Below are positions 17,483 to 30,651 of a DNA stretch of 64,000 bases, in pieces. The stretch is taken from NCBI RefSeq assembly GCF_000317615.1, contig NC_019780.1:868001-932000 (forward strand). Direction: 5' to 3'. Below the pieces are notes generated by a model that was not told the origin of the DNA, made no database searches, and saw only the letters and a program-made list of their open reading frames with translations. The DNA comes from Dactylococcopsis salina PCC 8305 (GTDB taxonomy: Bacteria > Cyanobacteriota > Cyanobacteriia > Cyanobacteriales > Rubidibacteraceae). Position numbers and translations under genes: made by a program. Every line of letters starts with the position of its first letter. The first letter of the stretch is position 1.

Positions 17483-18343
17483 TTACAACAGTTTCATACT
17501 TAAATCGAGCCAAGTTGCTTGGGTGATTGGTGCGCTGGTGGAAATGTAATCCACTCCTGTTTCTGCGACCTGTCGAATCGTGTTGAGGTTGACGTTTCCT
17601 GATGCTTCTATTTTGATCGGTTTACCACTGTTTCTGATTTGAGTAACCATCTGTTTCATCAGGGGTAAAGGCATATTATCCAACATGATGATATTGACAT
17701 CGGTGGTGAGCGCTTCTTCTACTTCTGCTTCAGTCGTCGTTTCTACCTCGATGGTTAAAGGATAAGGGAGATTTGAACGAACCCGCTCGATCGCATTTTT
17801 GACACCTCCCGCCACCCGAATATGATTCTCTTTAATCATCGCCGCATCGTCTAAACCAAAGCGATGGTTAACTGCGCCTCCGAGTTGGGTTGCATACTTT
17901 TCTAATAGTCTTAAACCTGGTGTTGTTTTGCGAGTATCTACCAATTGTGCGGGGAAATCAGCAATTTTTTCCGCATAGCATTGAGTTAAAGTGGCGATTC
18001 CACTCAAGCGCATGACGAGATTAAGAGCCACTCGCTCCCCACTTAAAAGGGTATGGGGTGCGCCGCTCAAACGTAAAATTTCCTGCTTTTCTTGGCAAAA
18101 ACTCCCTTCCTTCACCTGTGGAGAGCAATCAGTTTCTCCCAGAAGACTGAAGATTTGTTCCGCAAACGGTAAGCCAGCAATGATCCCTGTTTGTTTAGCC
18201 ATCCAGATCGCTTCTTGTTGCGGGTGATTTTCCTTGATAATTGCTCCCGTCGCTCGATCGCCCCGACCTAAATCCTCACGTAACCATTCACGAAATAAAG
18301 ACTCAACCAGAATCTTTGGTGGTAAAGCAATCATAAAACTCAT
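17483..18343 (-). CDS. nadC: Nicotinate-nucleotide pyrophosphorylase (quinolinate phosphoribosyltransferase)
   Basis: NadC makes nicotinate mononucleotide from quinolinate and PRPP in NAD synthesis. Visible family blocks are REDLGRGDRATGAI near the N-terminus, LVDTRKTTPGLRLLEKYA, VNHRFGLDDAAMIKENHI, and EASGNVNLNTIRQVAETGVD near the end. The ATG at 18343 (286 aa) is chosen because GGGAG lies about 10 nt upstream and the protein then starts MSFMIALPPKIL; a second ATG at 18334 is possible. A TTG-started extension to 18397 has no support. The rRNA operon begins divergently 100 nt away. Confidence 0.95.
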   Translation of the reverse strand: MSFMIALPPKILVESLFREWLREDLGRGDRATGAIIKENHPQQEAIWMAKQTGIIAGLPFAEQIFSLLGETDCSPQVKEGSFCQEKQEILRLSGAPHTLLSGERVALNLVMRLSGIATLTQCYAEKIADFPAQLVDTRKTTPGLRLLEKYATQLGGAVNHRFGLDDAAMIKENHIRVAGGVKNAIERVRSNLPYPLTIEVETTTEAEVEEALTTDVNIIMLDNMPLPLMKQMVTQIRNSGKPIKIEASGNVNLNTIRQVAETGVDYISTSAPITQATWLDLSMKLL

Positions 18344-18435
18344 CCTGTTATTCTCCCTGCTAATTTTAACCGTAAACCTGAAACCCTTACCCAGCAAGGA
18401 ACAGAAAAAAACTCAGAAAAAACTTGAAAAAAGGG

Positions 18436-18464
18436 TTGACACTTCTTGAAATAACCCCTATATT
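18436..18464 (+). promoter_or_regulatory. rRNA operon promoter
   Basis: TTGACA (18436-18441) and TATATT (18459-18464) are separated by exactly 17 bp, an almost ideal housekeeping promoter, about 165 nt before the mature 16S 5' end. The leader between contains the sequence expected to pair with the spacer during processing. Confidence 0.85.
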
Positions 18465-18630
18465 AGTGAATGCGCTCGAAACGGAGGCGGTCACGCCCAC
18501 CGAAACCGAGCCACCTGAACCTAGACAAATTCATAAGTTGGAAAAGCCTAAGTTAACGGTAAAACGTTAACGCTTCCACGTCAAATTTATTAAAACGGAA
18601 ACGTAGAAACAAACGAGCCGCAGGTTCTCA

Positions 18631-20118
<1,488 letters not shown>

Positions 20119-20345
20119 AAAGGAGACCCAAGGTAGGGGAAACTCTGAAAAAGAAGTAAGAGAGACCCTTCAACTCCGAGGTCGGTCGTGGTAGAAATCA
20201 GTAGGCTTTTCCAACCGGGTTTGGGGAATTTACCTCCATACAAGGATTCAGCACCGTTAGGATAGCTAACGACTGCTGGACACTTGTCCAGACCAGAACC
20301 TTGAAAACTGCATAATCACCAAGAAAGTTAAGGAAACTTAACCGA
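20119..20345 (+). other. 16S-23S internal transcribed spacer without tRNA genes
   Basis: The spacer is only about 227 nt and no cloverleaf can be drawn in it, so it lacks the tRNA-Ile (or Ile plus Ala) gene common in cyanobacterial operons. A boxB-like hairpin CAGCA...TGCTG with inner CGTTAG/CTAACG lies at 20249-20278, a small GGACACTTGTCC hairpin at 20278-20289, and a boxA-like GAACCTTGAAAACTGCAT at 20296-20313. These are antitermination and processing signals of rRNA operons. Confidence 0.85.
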
Positions 20346-23160
<2,815 letters not shown>

Positions 23161-23216
23161 TGATTCTTGGTGATGTGCAGTCTTCAAGGTTCTGCTTCCG
23201 ACAGAATCACAGCCTT

Positions 23217-23334
23217 TCCTGGTGCTGAAGGCGCGGTGGAACCACTCCGATCCATCCCGAACTCGGGTGTGAAACGCTGCAGCGGCGAAGATACTTGACG
23301 GGACACTGTCTGGGAAAATAGCTCGGTGCCAGGT
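23217..23334 (+). rRNA. rrf: 5S ribosomal RNA
   Basis: TCCTGGTGCT pairs with CGGTGCCAGG at the other end. The internal CCACTCCGATCCATCCCGAA motif with the following AACTCGGGTGTGAAAC is diagnostic for 5S rRNA. The 118-nt length is normal and it lies 56 nt after the 23S end. Confidence 0.95.
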
Positions 23335-23344
23335 TCATTTTTCT

Positions 23345-23366
23345 CCCACCTCGCGGTGGGTTTTTT
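23345..23366 (+). terminator. rRNA operon terminator
   Basis: CCCACC-TCGC-GGTGGG followed directly by TTTTTT is a perfect 6-bp stem with a four-base loop and a U-tract, 10 nt after 5S rRNA. It is a textbook intrinsic terminator. Confidence 0.92.
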
Positions 23367-23444
23367 ATTTTGGAAAGAACAGGAGAGTTATTCTCCCAAC
23401 GGTGCTTATAGGCGCAAAATAGTAACTTTTTGATGCGCGTAATT

Positions 23445-24030
23445 TCAGGATGTTTTTTTTAAGTTATGAACGACTCGATCGAGCGGATTATAATTTCTTG
23501 ATCGTTGAGAGCGAGACTGATTCTTTAGGGAAGCGATTTGCGGTGAATAAGGACTTAAATCATCAATAATTTCTTGGACACTTTGATAACGATCGCGCGC
23601 TCTCCATTTCACCATACGACTTAAAACATCAGCAAAAGCATCATCTACATTCACTAAATGTCGCCATAATAACTCACCCGTTTGTGGATCATCCGCGAGA
23701 CGTTTGGGTGCGATTCCACTTAATCCTTGAATCACGATTCTTCCCAAAGCATAAATATCGCTATTATAAGACGGTTTTCCCCTTGTTGCTCGATCGGCAT
23801 ATAAGCGGGAGTGCCAATGACCACTGTAAACTCAGAATCTTCTTCATTCTCCCCTTGAATCGCTGCTATTTTTTTAACCGACCCAAAATCAATTAAAACT
23901 AATTTCTGGTCACTTTACACCAAGGCTGTCCTGGAAAGTCATAATCTTTAGCGAGAAAAGTTTGACCAAACCCTCCCATTCCCAATTCCTTAAAGATATA
24001 GTAACGATCGCGCAGCTTCCTTCCCAGCAT
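23445..24030 (-). pseudogene. Degraded serine/threonine protein kinase
   Basis: Three separated pieces of one Hanks-type kinase can be read on the minus strand. ATG at 24028-24030 opens MLGRKLRDRYYIFKELGMGG (the glycine loop) and stops after 43 codons. The next piece, KLVLIDFGSVKKIAA plus GTPAYMPIEQQG, is joined directly, so the segment with the ATP-binding lysine and the HRDIKP catalytic loop is deleted. A one-base shift at the GGGG run then leads into NSDIYALGRIVIQGLSG and the C-terminal lobe, ending at 23445. With no catalytic loop it cannot be an active kinase. Confidence 0.85.
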
Positions 24031-24219
24031 AATTCACCTTAACCCAATCTCATCTATCCTCACCAACTACTGAGTTTCTTGTTTAAATCACAATTTTCGA
24101 CTAACTAAAAGTTGTTAAAACCAATGATAGTTATTTGAATTCTCTAGTTGACTGCATCTTAACATTTCTCTGAGCTTTTAATATTGTTACTATCCACAAC
24201 CGAAAATAGAAATGGAAAA

Positions 24220-24690
24220 ATGCTAAAAATTGTTCTATATGAACCGCAAATTCCACCGAATACTGGAAATATTGCTCGTACCTGTGCGGCCCTAAAAACC
24301 GAATTACATTTAGTGGGAAATTTAGGGTTTGAGATTAGTGACCGAGCCGTAAAACGCGCGGGACTCGATTATTGGCCCTATGTCGATTTACACCAACACG
24401 CAGACTGGACAGCCTTTAAGAAAATCCAAACTCAACGTGGTGGCCGACTAATCGCTTTTAGTGTGAAAGGAAAATCCTCCCACACCAGTTATCCGTTCCA
24501 AAATGGAGACTGGCTCTTATTTGGACAAGAAAACAAGGGATTACCACCAGAAATCATGGCAAATTGTGACGAAATCTTGAGAATTCCCATGATTCACCCT
24601 CAAGTTCGCAGTTTAAATTTATCAGTTAGCGTTGCTGTTGGTTTATACGAAGCGAAACGACAACTGGGAGAACTCACTTCAATTTTGTAA
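24220..24690 (+). CDS. trmL: tRNA (cytidine(34)-2'-O)-methyltransferase, TrmL type
   Basis: This SPOUT-family enzyme methylates the wobble ribose of certain leucine tRNAs. The 156-aa protein has the expected start LKIVLYEPQIPPNTGNIART, the GLDYWPYVDL segment, the LLFGQENKGLP loop and the knotted C-terminal IPMIHPQVRSLNLSVSVAVG. ATG 24220 is chosen because it begins at the family's usual position; the in-frame TTG at 24184 adds unrelated residues. It is monocistronic; no gene is visible in the 260 nt that follow. Confidence 0.93.
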   Translation: MLKIVLYEPQIPPNTGNIARTCAALKTELHLVGNLGFEISDRAVKRAGLDYWPYVDLHQHADWTAFKKIQTQRGGRLIAFSVKGKSSHTSYPFQNGDWLLFGQENKGLPPEIMANCDEILRIPMIHPQVRSLNLSVSVAVGLYEAKRQLGELTSIL

Positions 24691-24950
24691 CCTAAAATCC
24701 ATCAATTCTTCCCCAAAGTTTCGATCTACAATTCGAGCAACAAAGATTAATTGATTCAAGCAAACGCAAAAGCACCGAAACCGTTTATTATGGGCTTGTG
24801 TTGAGAAGAAACAACAGGGCAAAAAAAATAATGATTTAGCCTAATTTCTCGAAAATAATGGATGGAAAGTCTTGCCAATGAAACCATCTCCCATTAAATT
24901 ACAAACAACTTGCCCAACTGAACAGTTTTAATGAGCAAAAGGAGGTTTTC

Positions 24951-26246
24951 TTGAACGATTTACTCAACCGTGTTGGATATCTTTCCCGATTTTGGCTCTT
25001 TCTCCAGACTCAAGCCGAAAGTAAGTATCCCCTAGCTTTTCTTGAGTCAACTGACCTAAAAAAGCGACCCCAGCCAGAATTGATTAGCATTGCTACTGTC
25101 ACCCTCCCCTTATTCATCCTCTGTTTTGCCGCCGAACCAGCACAAAGCATGGTGAGAAAAGTCGAACCTGAACCAGAAAATAACCACTTTCTTCTCAACC
25201 TAACAAGACAACCGGTGCTTAACCACAACATTAAGCCTGGCGATACACTTTGGGAACTCTCTCAAAAATACCAAACCTCTCCTCAAGAGATTGCTCAAGA
25301 GAACGAAATGACTCCCCAACAATTGCTTCAGGTGGGAAAAACTTTAGACATTCCTGTAACCCCAGTTTTTTCTCTCCAAAAACCTGAATCTGAATCCCAA
25401 GTTGTTCTCCGCTCACAATTGCCAGTGGGTGGGATTGGCGGAGCGATTTCTTCTGAAGAAAGCCCATTTCAATCTTTTGCTGAGGAAACATTAATCTCTC
25501 CCATTCCCCTTGTCATTGCTCAAGAAAAAACGAATGCCAGAGAAAAAAATCCCAGTGCTGGTTCACTGTTACCGATTCAGGAATTTCTTGCTGATGTCAA
25601 ACAATTAGAAAGAAATTATGAGGGAACATCTCTCAACAGAGACCCTTTACAACAAGATGGGAATCCAGAAAGGGAAAATCAAGGTAAGTTTGTTTCTCCT
25701 GTGGAGTCTTCTGCCAATGGTTCATCGGATAATTCCTTAGCCACTGCTCCGATTAAAGTTGAGTTTTATAATCGCTTCTTAAACCCGTCGCTCGGAGAAA
25801 CAGTCAGTCCGAAATTGCCTCCTTTGTCTTCTCCAGATCAATATCTCCCAAATAGTCCACGAAAATTTAATGGTTATATTTGGCCCGCAGAAGGGGTATT
25901 TACTTCTGGATATGGGAGACGTTGGGGACGAATGCACCGAGGTATTGATATCGCCGCTCCCATTGGCACTCCCATTGTGGCAGCCGCACCAGGAGAGGTT
26001 CTGTTTGCGGGTTGGAATAATGGGGGATATGGGAATTTAGTGAAGTTAAGGCATCCCGATGGGAGTTTAACTCTTTATGCCCATAATAATAAGGTTCTGG
26101 TACGAAAAGGGCAGGAAGTGGATCAAGGACAACAAATTGCAGAAATGGGTAATACGGGGCGTAGCACTGGGCCTCACCTCCATTTTGAAATTCATCCTTC
26201 AGGGAAAGGCGCAGTTAATCCGTTAGCCTATCTTCCTGAACGCTAA
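24951..26246 (+). CDS. LysM and M23 (LytM-type) peptidoglycan endopeptidase
   Basis: The 431-aa envelope protein has a hydrophobic segment at about 43-60 (ELISIATVTLPLFILCFAAE), a LysM peptidoglycan-binding motif at about 92-137 (HNIKPGDTLWELSQKYQTSP), a long polar linker, and a C-terminal M23 metallopeptidase domain (about 310-430). Zinc/active-site elements are HRGIDIA and HLHFEIH, with YAHN between. Such proteins trim peptidoglycan cross-links or act as NlpD-like activators. The start is TTG 24951: AAAGGAGG lies 5 nt upstream and an overlapping ATG (24931) stops at once. The C-terminal motifs look active. Confidence 0.92.
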   Translation: MNDLLNRVGYLSRFWLFLQTQAESKYPLAFLESTDLKKRPQPELISIATVTLPLFILCFAAEPAQSMVRKVEPEPENNHFLLNLTRQPVLNHNIKPGDTLWELSQKYQTSPQEIAQENEMTPQQLLQVGKTLDIPVTPVFSLQKPESESQVVLRSQLPVGGIGGAISSEESPFQSFAEETLISPIPLVIAQEKTNAREKNPSAGSLLPIQEFLADVKQLERNYEGTSLNRDPLQQDGNPERENQGKFVSPVESSANGSSDNSLATAPIKVEFYNRFLNPSLGETVSPKLPPLSSPDQYLPNSPRKFNGYIWPAEGVFTSGYGRRWGRMHRGIDIAAPIGTPIVAAAPGEVLFAGWNNGGYGNLVKLRHPDGSLTLYAHNNKVLVRKGQEVDQGQQIAEMGNTGRSTGPHLHFEIHPSGKGAVNPLAYLPER

Positions 26247-26289
26247 TCAGTTGTGATTAATGTTGATTGTTACTTCTAATTGAGCACAG

Positions 26290-26322
26290 TTAATCCCCCC
26301 TAGCCTTTGAAAGGGGGGATTA
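26290..26322. repeat. Perfect 10-bp hairpin of the CCCCCC...GGGGGG family
   Basis: TAATCCCCCC (26290-26299) pairs with GGGGGGATTA (26313-26322). It follows the M23 gene stop by about 45 nt and may terminate it, though no T-tract follows. The downstream words GTTGGTATGTAG are shared with the MITE-like copy at 12334. Confidence 0.75.
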
Positions 26323-26338
26323 ATGAGTTGGTATGTAG

Positions 26339-26725
<387 letters not shown>

Positions 26726-26847
26726 TGATTTTGTTTCTGTTTGTCAATTTAGATTAGTTATTCTAATCTTGGTTTTCTAAATAATTAGTATTTTCTATCG
26801 ATCGGCGCGCTTTACACTTCTTAACTAAAAAATTTTCCTGATCAATA

Positions 26848-27027
26848 TTGACGAGATTGCGCTGTTTCAGGTACGATGATAAAAACAAAAATCCCACGGG
26901 ATGGTGTGACTTTTTAGAATTTTATACCACTCAAAACCTGATTATTCCGTTGAATTTACAGGAATTTTGTCAAGGGGTTCGAGTTTTATTGACACTAATT
27001 TTGGGAGCTATTTTAAAACTTTTGTAA
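26848..27027 (+). pseudogene. Possible remnant: C-terminal piece of an unrecognised protein
   Basis: An open frame from TTG 26848 to TAA 27025-27027 encodes 59 aa including YDDKNKNPTGWCDFLEFYTT and LNLQEFCQGVRVLLTLILGA. The composition is protein-like: it has varied polar residues followed by a hydrophobic C-terminal helix. There is no ribosome site and no ATG. I read it as the surviving 3' end of a gene whose front has been lost. The rest of the gap from 26247 to 27179 holds repeats and a degraded AGAGACGT/ACGTCTCT palindrome at 27139-27162. Confidence 0.3.
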
Positions 27028-27179
27028 CGACGACTTGACAGCAAAGAGGAAATATGTATGTAGCGTTAACCCTCTTTTCATACTCCCATAATAACATCGT
27101 TGTCCTGTTGGAGGGAAATCAAATTTCTGATGAATTTTTAGAGACGTACTATGGCACGTCTCTGAATCAGCTACGCTGA

Positions 27180-28211
27180 TTACTGATAATTCACCCAATC
27201 TTGAGGTTTTAAGAAAGTGTCGTAGAGTTCCGCTTCTGGGGTGTTTGGTTCAGGATGGTAACAATATTCCCAACGGACAAGGGGAGGAAGAGACATTAAA
27301 ATCGACTCGATGCGTCCTTGAGTTTGCAACCCGAAAATTGTGCCTCGATCGTACACTAAATTAAACTCCACATAGCGTCCCCGTCGATAGAGTTGGAACT
27401 GGCGTTCTCTGTCTCCATACTCAAGGCTACGCCGTTCTTTAGCAATGGGTGTATAGCTCGGTAAAAATGACTTTCCACAGTCTTGAACCAAAGCAAATAA
27501 AGACTCCCAACTGCGTGGTTCAACAGAGCCTAACTGACGACTATATTCCCCTGCCTTCCCATCAGGATTCGGTCCGCGATACAGTTCCCCTTGACCATCT
27601 TGGTAGTCGAAGAAAATGCCACCAAGGCCGCGATTTTCCTGACGGTGTTTGATATAGAAGTATTCATCACACCAACGCTTAAACACAGGATAATATTCCG
27701 AATGATGTCGATCGCAAGCAGTCTTTAAGGTTTGATGGAAATGAACCGCATCTTCAGCAAAAGGATAATAGGGAGTTAAATCAGCGCCACCGCCAAACCA
27801 CCAAACGGGACCCGCTTCAAAATAGCGATAGTTGAGATGAACCGTTGGTACATAGGGATGACGAGGATGTAACACCATTGAAGTTCCTGTGGCGAAAAAC
27901 TCATGTCCTTCTGCTTCGGGACGTTGCTTGAGAATGGAAGGGGGAAGTTGTGTGCCAAAGACTTCTGAGAAATTAACGCCTCCTTGTTCAAATAAATCTC
28001 CCCCTTTGATGACGCGAGAACGACCGCCACCTCCTTCGTCCCGTTTCCAAGTATCCTCTTGAAAGGTTTGACCACTACCATCGAGGGTTTCTAAACCGCT
28101 ACAAATTTCATCTTGAAGCGACAGCATAAACTGTCTAACGCGAGACTTAGCATCTTCAGGGGGGGCAAATTGATGTTTAGTGGCGGTAAAATCAGTATCT
28201 TTAACACTCAT
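27180..28211 (-). CDS. hemF: Oxygen-dependent coproporphyrinogen III oxidase
   Basis: HemF oxidatively decarboxylates coproporphyrinogen III to protoporphyrinogen IX on the heme and chlorophyll branch, using O2. The 343-aa protein carries the family signatures [20 protein letters not shown] with the downstream [44 protein letters not shown] and, near the end, [20 protein letters not shown]. It starts at ATG 28209-28211. It is monocistronic with a 157-nt gap to the divergent SRPBCC gene. Confidence 0.97.
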   Translation of the reverse strand: MSVKDTDFTATKHQFAPPEDAKSRVRQFMLSLQDEICSGLETLDGSGQTFQEDTWKRDEGGGGRSRVIKGGDLFEQGGVNFSEVFGTQLPPSILKQRPEAEGHEFFATGTSMVLHPRHPYVPTVHLNYRYFEAGPVWWFGGGADLTPYYPFAEDAVHFHQTLKTACDRHHSEYYPVFKRWCDEYFYIKHRQENRGLGGIFFDYQDGQGELYRGPNPDGKAGEYSRQLGSVEPRSWESLFALVQDCGKSFLPSYTPIAKERRSLEYGDRERQFQLYRRGRYVEFNLVYDRGTIFGLQTQGRIESILMSLPPLVRWEYCYHPEPNTPEAELYDTFLKPQDWVNYQ

Positions 28212-28368
28212 ATTGTTCTTAACTTGTTGGACAACTCTTCAATCAGACTGGAAAATCAGCAATAATGGCAATAACTTTTACAAAGTAATCTTGAGTGAGA
28301 AACTCAAAACCAATGATTTTTCCTAAAATAGGATACTTGCTTGGGCGTAATGGATCAGGAGATATGTT

Positions 28369-28854
28369 GTGATTCTTAATTTTTCGTTTAAGTTCATTGC
28401 GAGAAAAGAAAAAATTTGCTGTCAGTTTTCCCTGTACAAAACCTATCGGGTGTTAAGCAATGCCTCAGTGGATGCTTTATGGGAAAAGCTGATTAATCTC
28501 GGGGATGTTTCATGGAATCCTTTACTTGACCATACTAACGCTCCTCGTGGCTTACGGGCGAAACCTGGTTTAATTTATCAAGCTGTTACCCGACTGACAC
28601 CGATTCCGATTCGAGTGTTTGTGGAAAAAGTTGATCCAGGGGAGTTACTCAGCTTGCGAGTGTTGGCAATTCCCGGGATTGAAAATCGGGTGACTTATCA
28701 GGTGGAATCAACTCTTATTGGGACTTATGTTTCTTGTTCCATTACCTTACGCGGTTGGTTGTCACCGTTTTTGTGGTGGGTAATTCGTCCTTATGCGTCG
28801 CGAGTGGTGAGAGAGTTGGCCCAATCTGCGGAGTCAACGGAACAAGTGAGTTAA
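28369..28854 (+). CDS. SRPBCC (START-like) family protein
   Basis: The 161-aa protein has the SRPBCC ligand-binding fold pattern: a first strand (KTYRVLSNASVDALWEKLIN), then GDVSWNPLLDHT, repeated beta strands, and a long C-terminal helix (VIRPYASRVVRELAQSAEST). Members bind hydrophobic ligands or act as cyclases; the ligand here is unknown. The GTG at 28369 is favoured by CAGGAG nine bases upstream. It is convergent with nadK and their stops overlap by 4 nt. Confidence 0.75.
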   Translation: MILNFSFKFIARKEKICCQFSLYKTYRVLSNASVDALWEKLINLGDVSWNPLLDHTNAPRGLRAKPGLIYQAVTRLTPIPIRVFVEKVDPGELLSLRVLAIPGIENRVTYQVESTLIGTYVSCSITLRGWLSPFLWWVIRPYASRVVRELAQSAESTEQVS

Positions 28855-29780
28855 TGGTTGCCGTTGCGGTGTTCGTTGTCATAATGAACCCGAGTTCCAG
28901 CCCACCATAATTTCTCGCGCAGGGTTGTATAAAAGGAATGATCTTCCCGTAGAATGATAAATTTCGCTAAATGTTTCGACATACTTACCGAAACTCGTTG
29001 TCCGGGCCAAATGGTTGTTCCTAATGCGCCATCCGTCCATAATTTGGTTAAGGGTTCTTGTTCTCCCAGGGGCCAAACGTTCACCACTGAACCTGGAGGA
29101 AGCACTAAAGGACGACTGGAGAGACTCAAGGGACAAATGGGAGTGACGACCATGGCTTCCATGCCAGGATGAACAATGGGGCCGTTTGCCGAAGCGGTGT
29201 AACAGGTAGAACCGGTGGGAGTGGCGACAAGTAACCCATCTCCTTGAAATTGATCCACGACTTCCCCATCTACTTCCATTTCTAAAATTGAGGTGGGCAT
29301 TCGATCGATGCTGGCGGGTTTCACCGACATTTCATTCAAACAGAAAAATCGATCGCTCATGGGTTCGGGTTTAATTCTTCCCCCTTCCAACACTTGCGCT
29401 TGTAGCATCATCCGCCGTTGAATGGCATACACATCTGATTCTAATCGATCGATCACCGCTTCGGTATCTTGAAATAATTCAAATGGTTCGGTTAAAAATC
29501 CTAAATGTCCTCCCACATTCACCGCTAAAATTAACGCCCCTTCTGGGGCTAAATGTCGCGCTGCGGCTAAGGCACTCCCATCTCCTCCTAAGACAAGGGC
29601 TAAGTCAATTTGACTACTCACAGAGGACAAAAACACGGGGTAAGGATTATCTTTAACCCCACTCGGTCCCATTAAAACATGAGCGCCGCGCTTTTCCAAT
29701 GCTCTGGCGTAAGTTTCTGCCCAACTTTTACTTTGAGTGTCACCGGCTTTATAAGCAATGATTATTTGTTTGAGTTCCAC
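28851..29780 (-). CDS. nadK: NAD kinase
   Basis: NadK phosphorylates NAD to NADP with ATP. The 309-aa protein contains the GGDGS motif (LVLGGDGSALAAARHLAP), the NE-type segment FFCLNEMSVKPAS, the catalytic/donor loop GDGLLVATPTGSTCYTASAN and the PICPLSLSSRPLVLP strand. The start is GTG at 29778-29780, giving the usual cyanobacterial start (MELKQIIIAYKAGD). It is monocistronic; dispersed repeats follow upstream of its start. Confidence 0.96.
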   Translation of the reverse strand: MELKQIIIAYKAGDTQSKSWAETYARALEKRGAHVLMGPSGVKDNPYPVFLSSVSSQIDLALVLGGDGSALAAARHLAPEGALILAVNVGGHLGFLTEPFELFQDTEAVIDRLESDVYAIQRRMMLQAQVLEGGRIKPEPMSDRFFCLNEMSVKPASIDRMPTSILEMEVDGEVVDQFQGDGLLVATPTGSTCYTASANGPIVHPGMEAMVVTPICPLSLSSRPLVLPPGSVVNVWPLGEQEPLTKLWTDGALGTTIWPGQRVSVSMSKHLAKFIILREDHSFYTTLREKLWWAGTRVHYDNEHRNGNH

Positions 29781-29805
29781 TGTTTTGTTATTGGCTAATT
29801 GTTAT

Positions 29806-29907
29806 CAGTGTTGGGTTTCGTGTGGAGACATGCCATGGAACGTCTCTACCCAACCTACTTTTTTGTCCTTTGTGTTGGGTTTCGCTTCGCTTCACCCAAC
29901 CTACTTT
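29806..29907. repeat. Two adjacent copies of the GTTGGGTTTCG...ACCCAACCTAC repeat
   Basis: The first copy (29809-29860) has the GGAGACATGCCATGGAACGTCTC palindromic core, which is degenerate compared with that at 5592. The second (29872-29907) has the short TTCGCTTCGCTTC core. They fill the space between nadK and the lipoprotein gene, and the second ends only 4 nt before the lipoprotein stop. Confidence 0.88.
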
Positions 29908-29910
29908 TTA

Positions 29911-30630
29911 TCATTGATTGGGTGAACCTGATTTTAAACTGGCGATACTTTGTTCAAAATTGGAGACTCGATTTTGAAATTCACTTTCTGGGGTGGTGTA
30001 ATTGGTAATCCACATTGTCTCTGCTTCTGGTTGAAAATAAAACAATTGTTTCATCGCCACTCCCTCTTCTGTGGTGACAGTGGCGATAATTCGTCCTAAA
30101 GATTTCTCTCCCTGAGTGGTGATAATTTCCCCTTCAATTTTATGAGTCTTTTCTAGTGCTTCCACTGCTGTTTCTAGATAGTTTTCGAGGGTAACGTCGG
30201 CTTCGATCGGTTGCTTAAGAATGTTAACATTTGTGAGAGCATCTGGGGTGATCGATCGAGCATCAAAAGCCATGAAAACGATCTGATCTAAATTCTGTTT
30301 AATTGCTTGTAACCGTTTCTGATAACCTTGATCTAAACCTTTTAAAGCCTCTTCGATTGCTGTGAAATCTCGCAAAGGATTTCCCCCGCGATAGGTTTTG
30401 GGAAGGGAGAGACTAACGCCTTCACCTTTTATCGTCTGCCAGTTTTCCGCTTCTAAATCAAATGCTTTTAATTGCGGCGTAACTGCTTCTAAACTGGCTT
30501 GAGTTGAGGAAACATTGGGGTTTTTGGGAGAAAAATCTTGACAGCTACTGAGGATAAATAACAGACAAACTAATAACAAGTTTTTCCAGAAACAGTGAGA
30601 CAATTTTGGTTGATTTTTACAACGACTCAT
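29911..30630 (-). CDS. Lipoprotein of unknown function, PsbP/Mog1-like pattern
   Basis: The 239-aa precursor has a type II signal peptide with lipobox LSSC (KNLLLVCLLFILSSC), so it should be anchored to a membrane by Cys30. The mature part contains EGVSLSLPKTYRGGNP and strands with long helices, which is reminiscent of PsbP/DcrB-like lipoproteins, but the match is only by pattern. It is on the same strand as and 21 nt downstream of the MFS transporter gene, so cotranscription is likely. Confidence 0.72.
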   Translation of the reverse strand: MSRCKNQPKLSHCFWKNLLLVCLLFILSSCQDFSPKNPNVSSTQASLEAVTPQLKAFDLEAENWQTIKGEGVSLSLPKTYRGGNPLRDFTAIEEALKGLDQGYQKRLQAIKQNLDQIVFMAFDARSITPDALTNVNILKQPIEADVTLENYLETAVEALEKTHKIEGEIITTQGEKSLGRIIATVTTEEGVAMKQLFYFQPEAETMWITNYTTPESEFQNRVSNFEQSIASLKSGSPNQ

Positions 30631-30651
30631 AGTTAACTTTTCTACTAGATT

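Noticed and set aside
27013..27198. 61-codon reverse frame beyond the hemF stop
   Set aside because: It overlaps the hemF end, includes a dispersed palindrome and resembles no protein.
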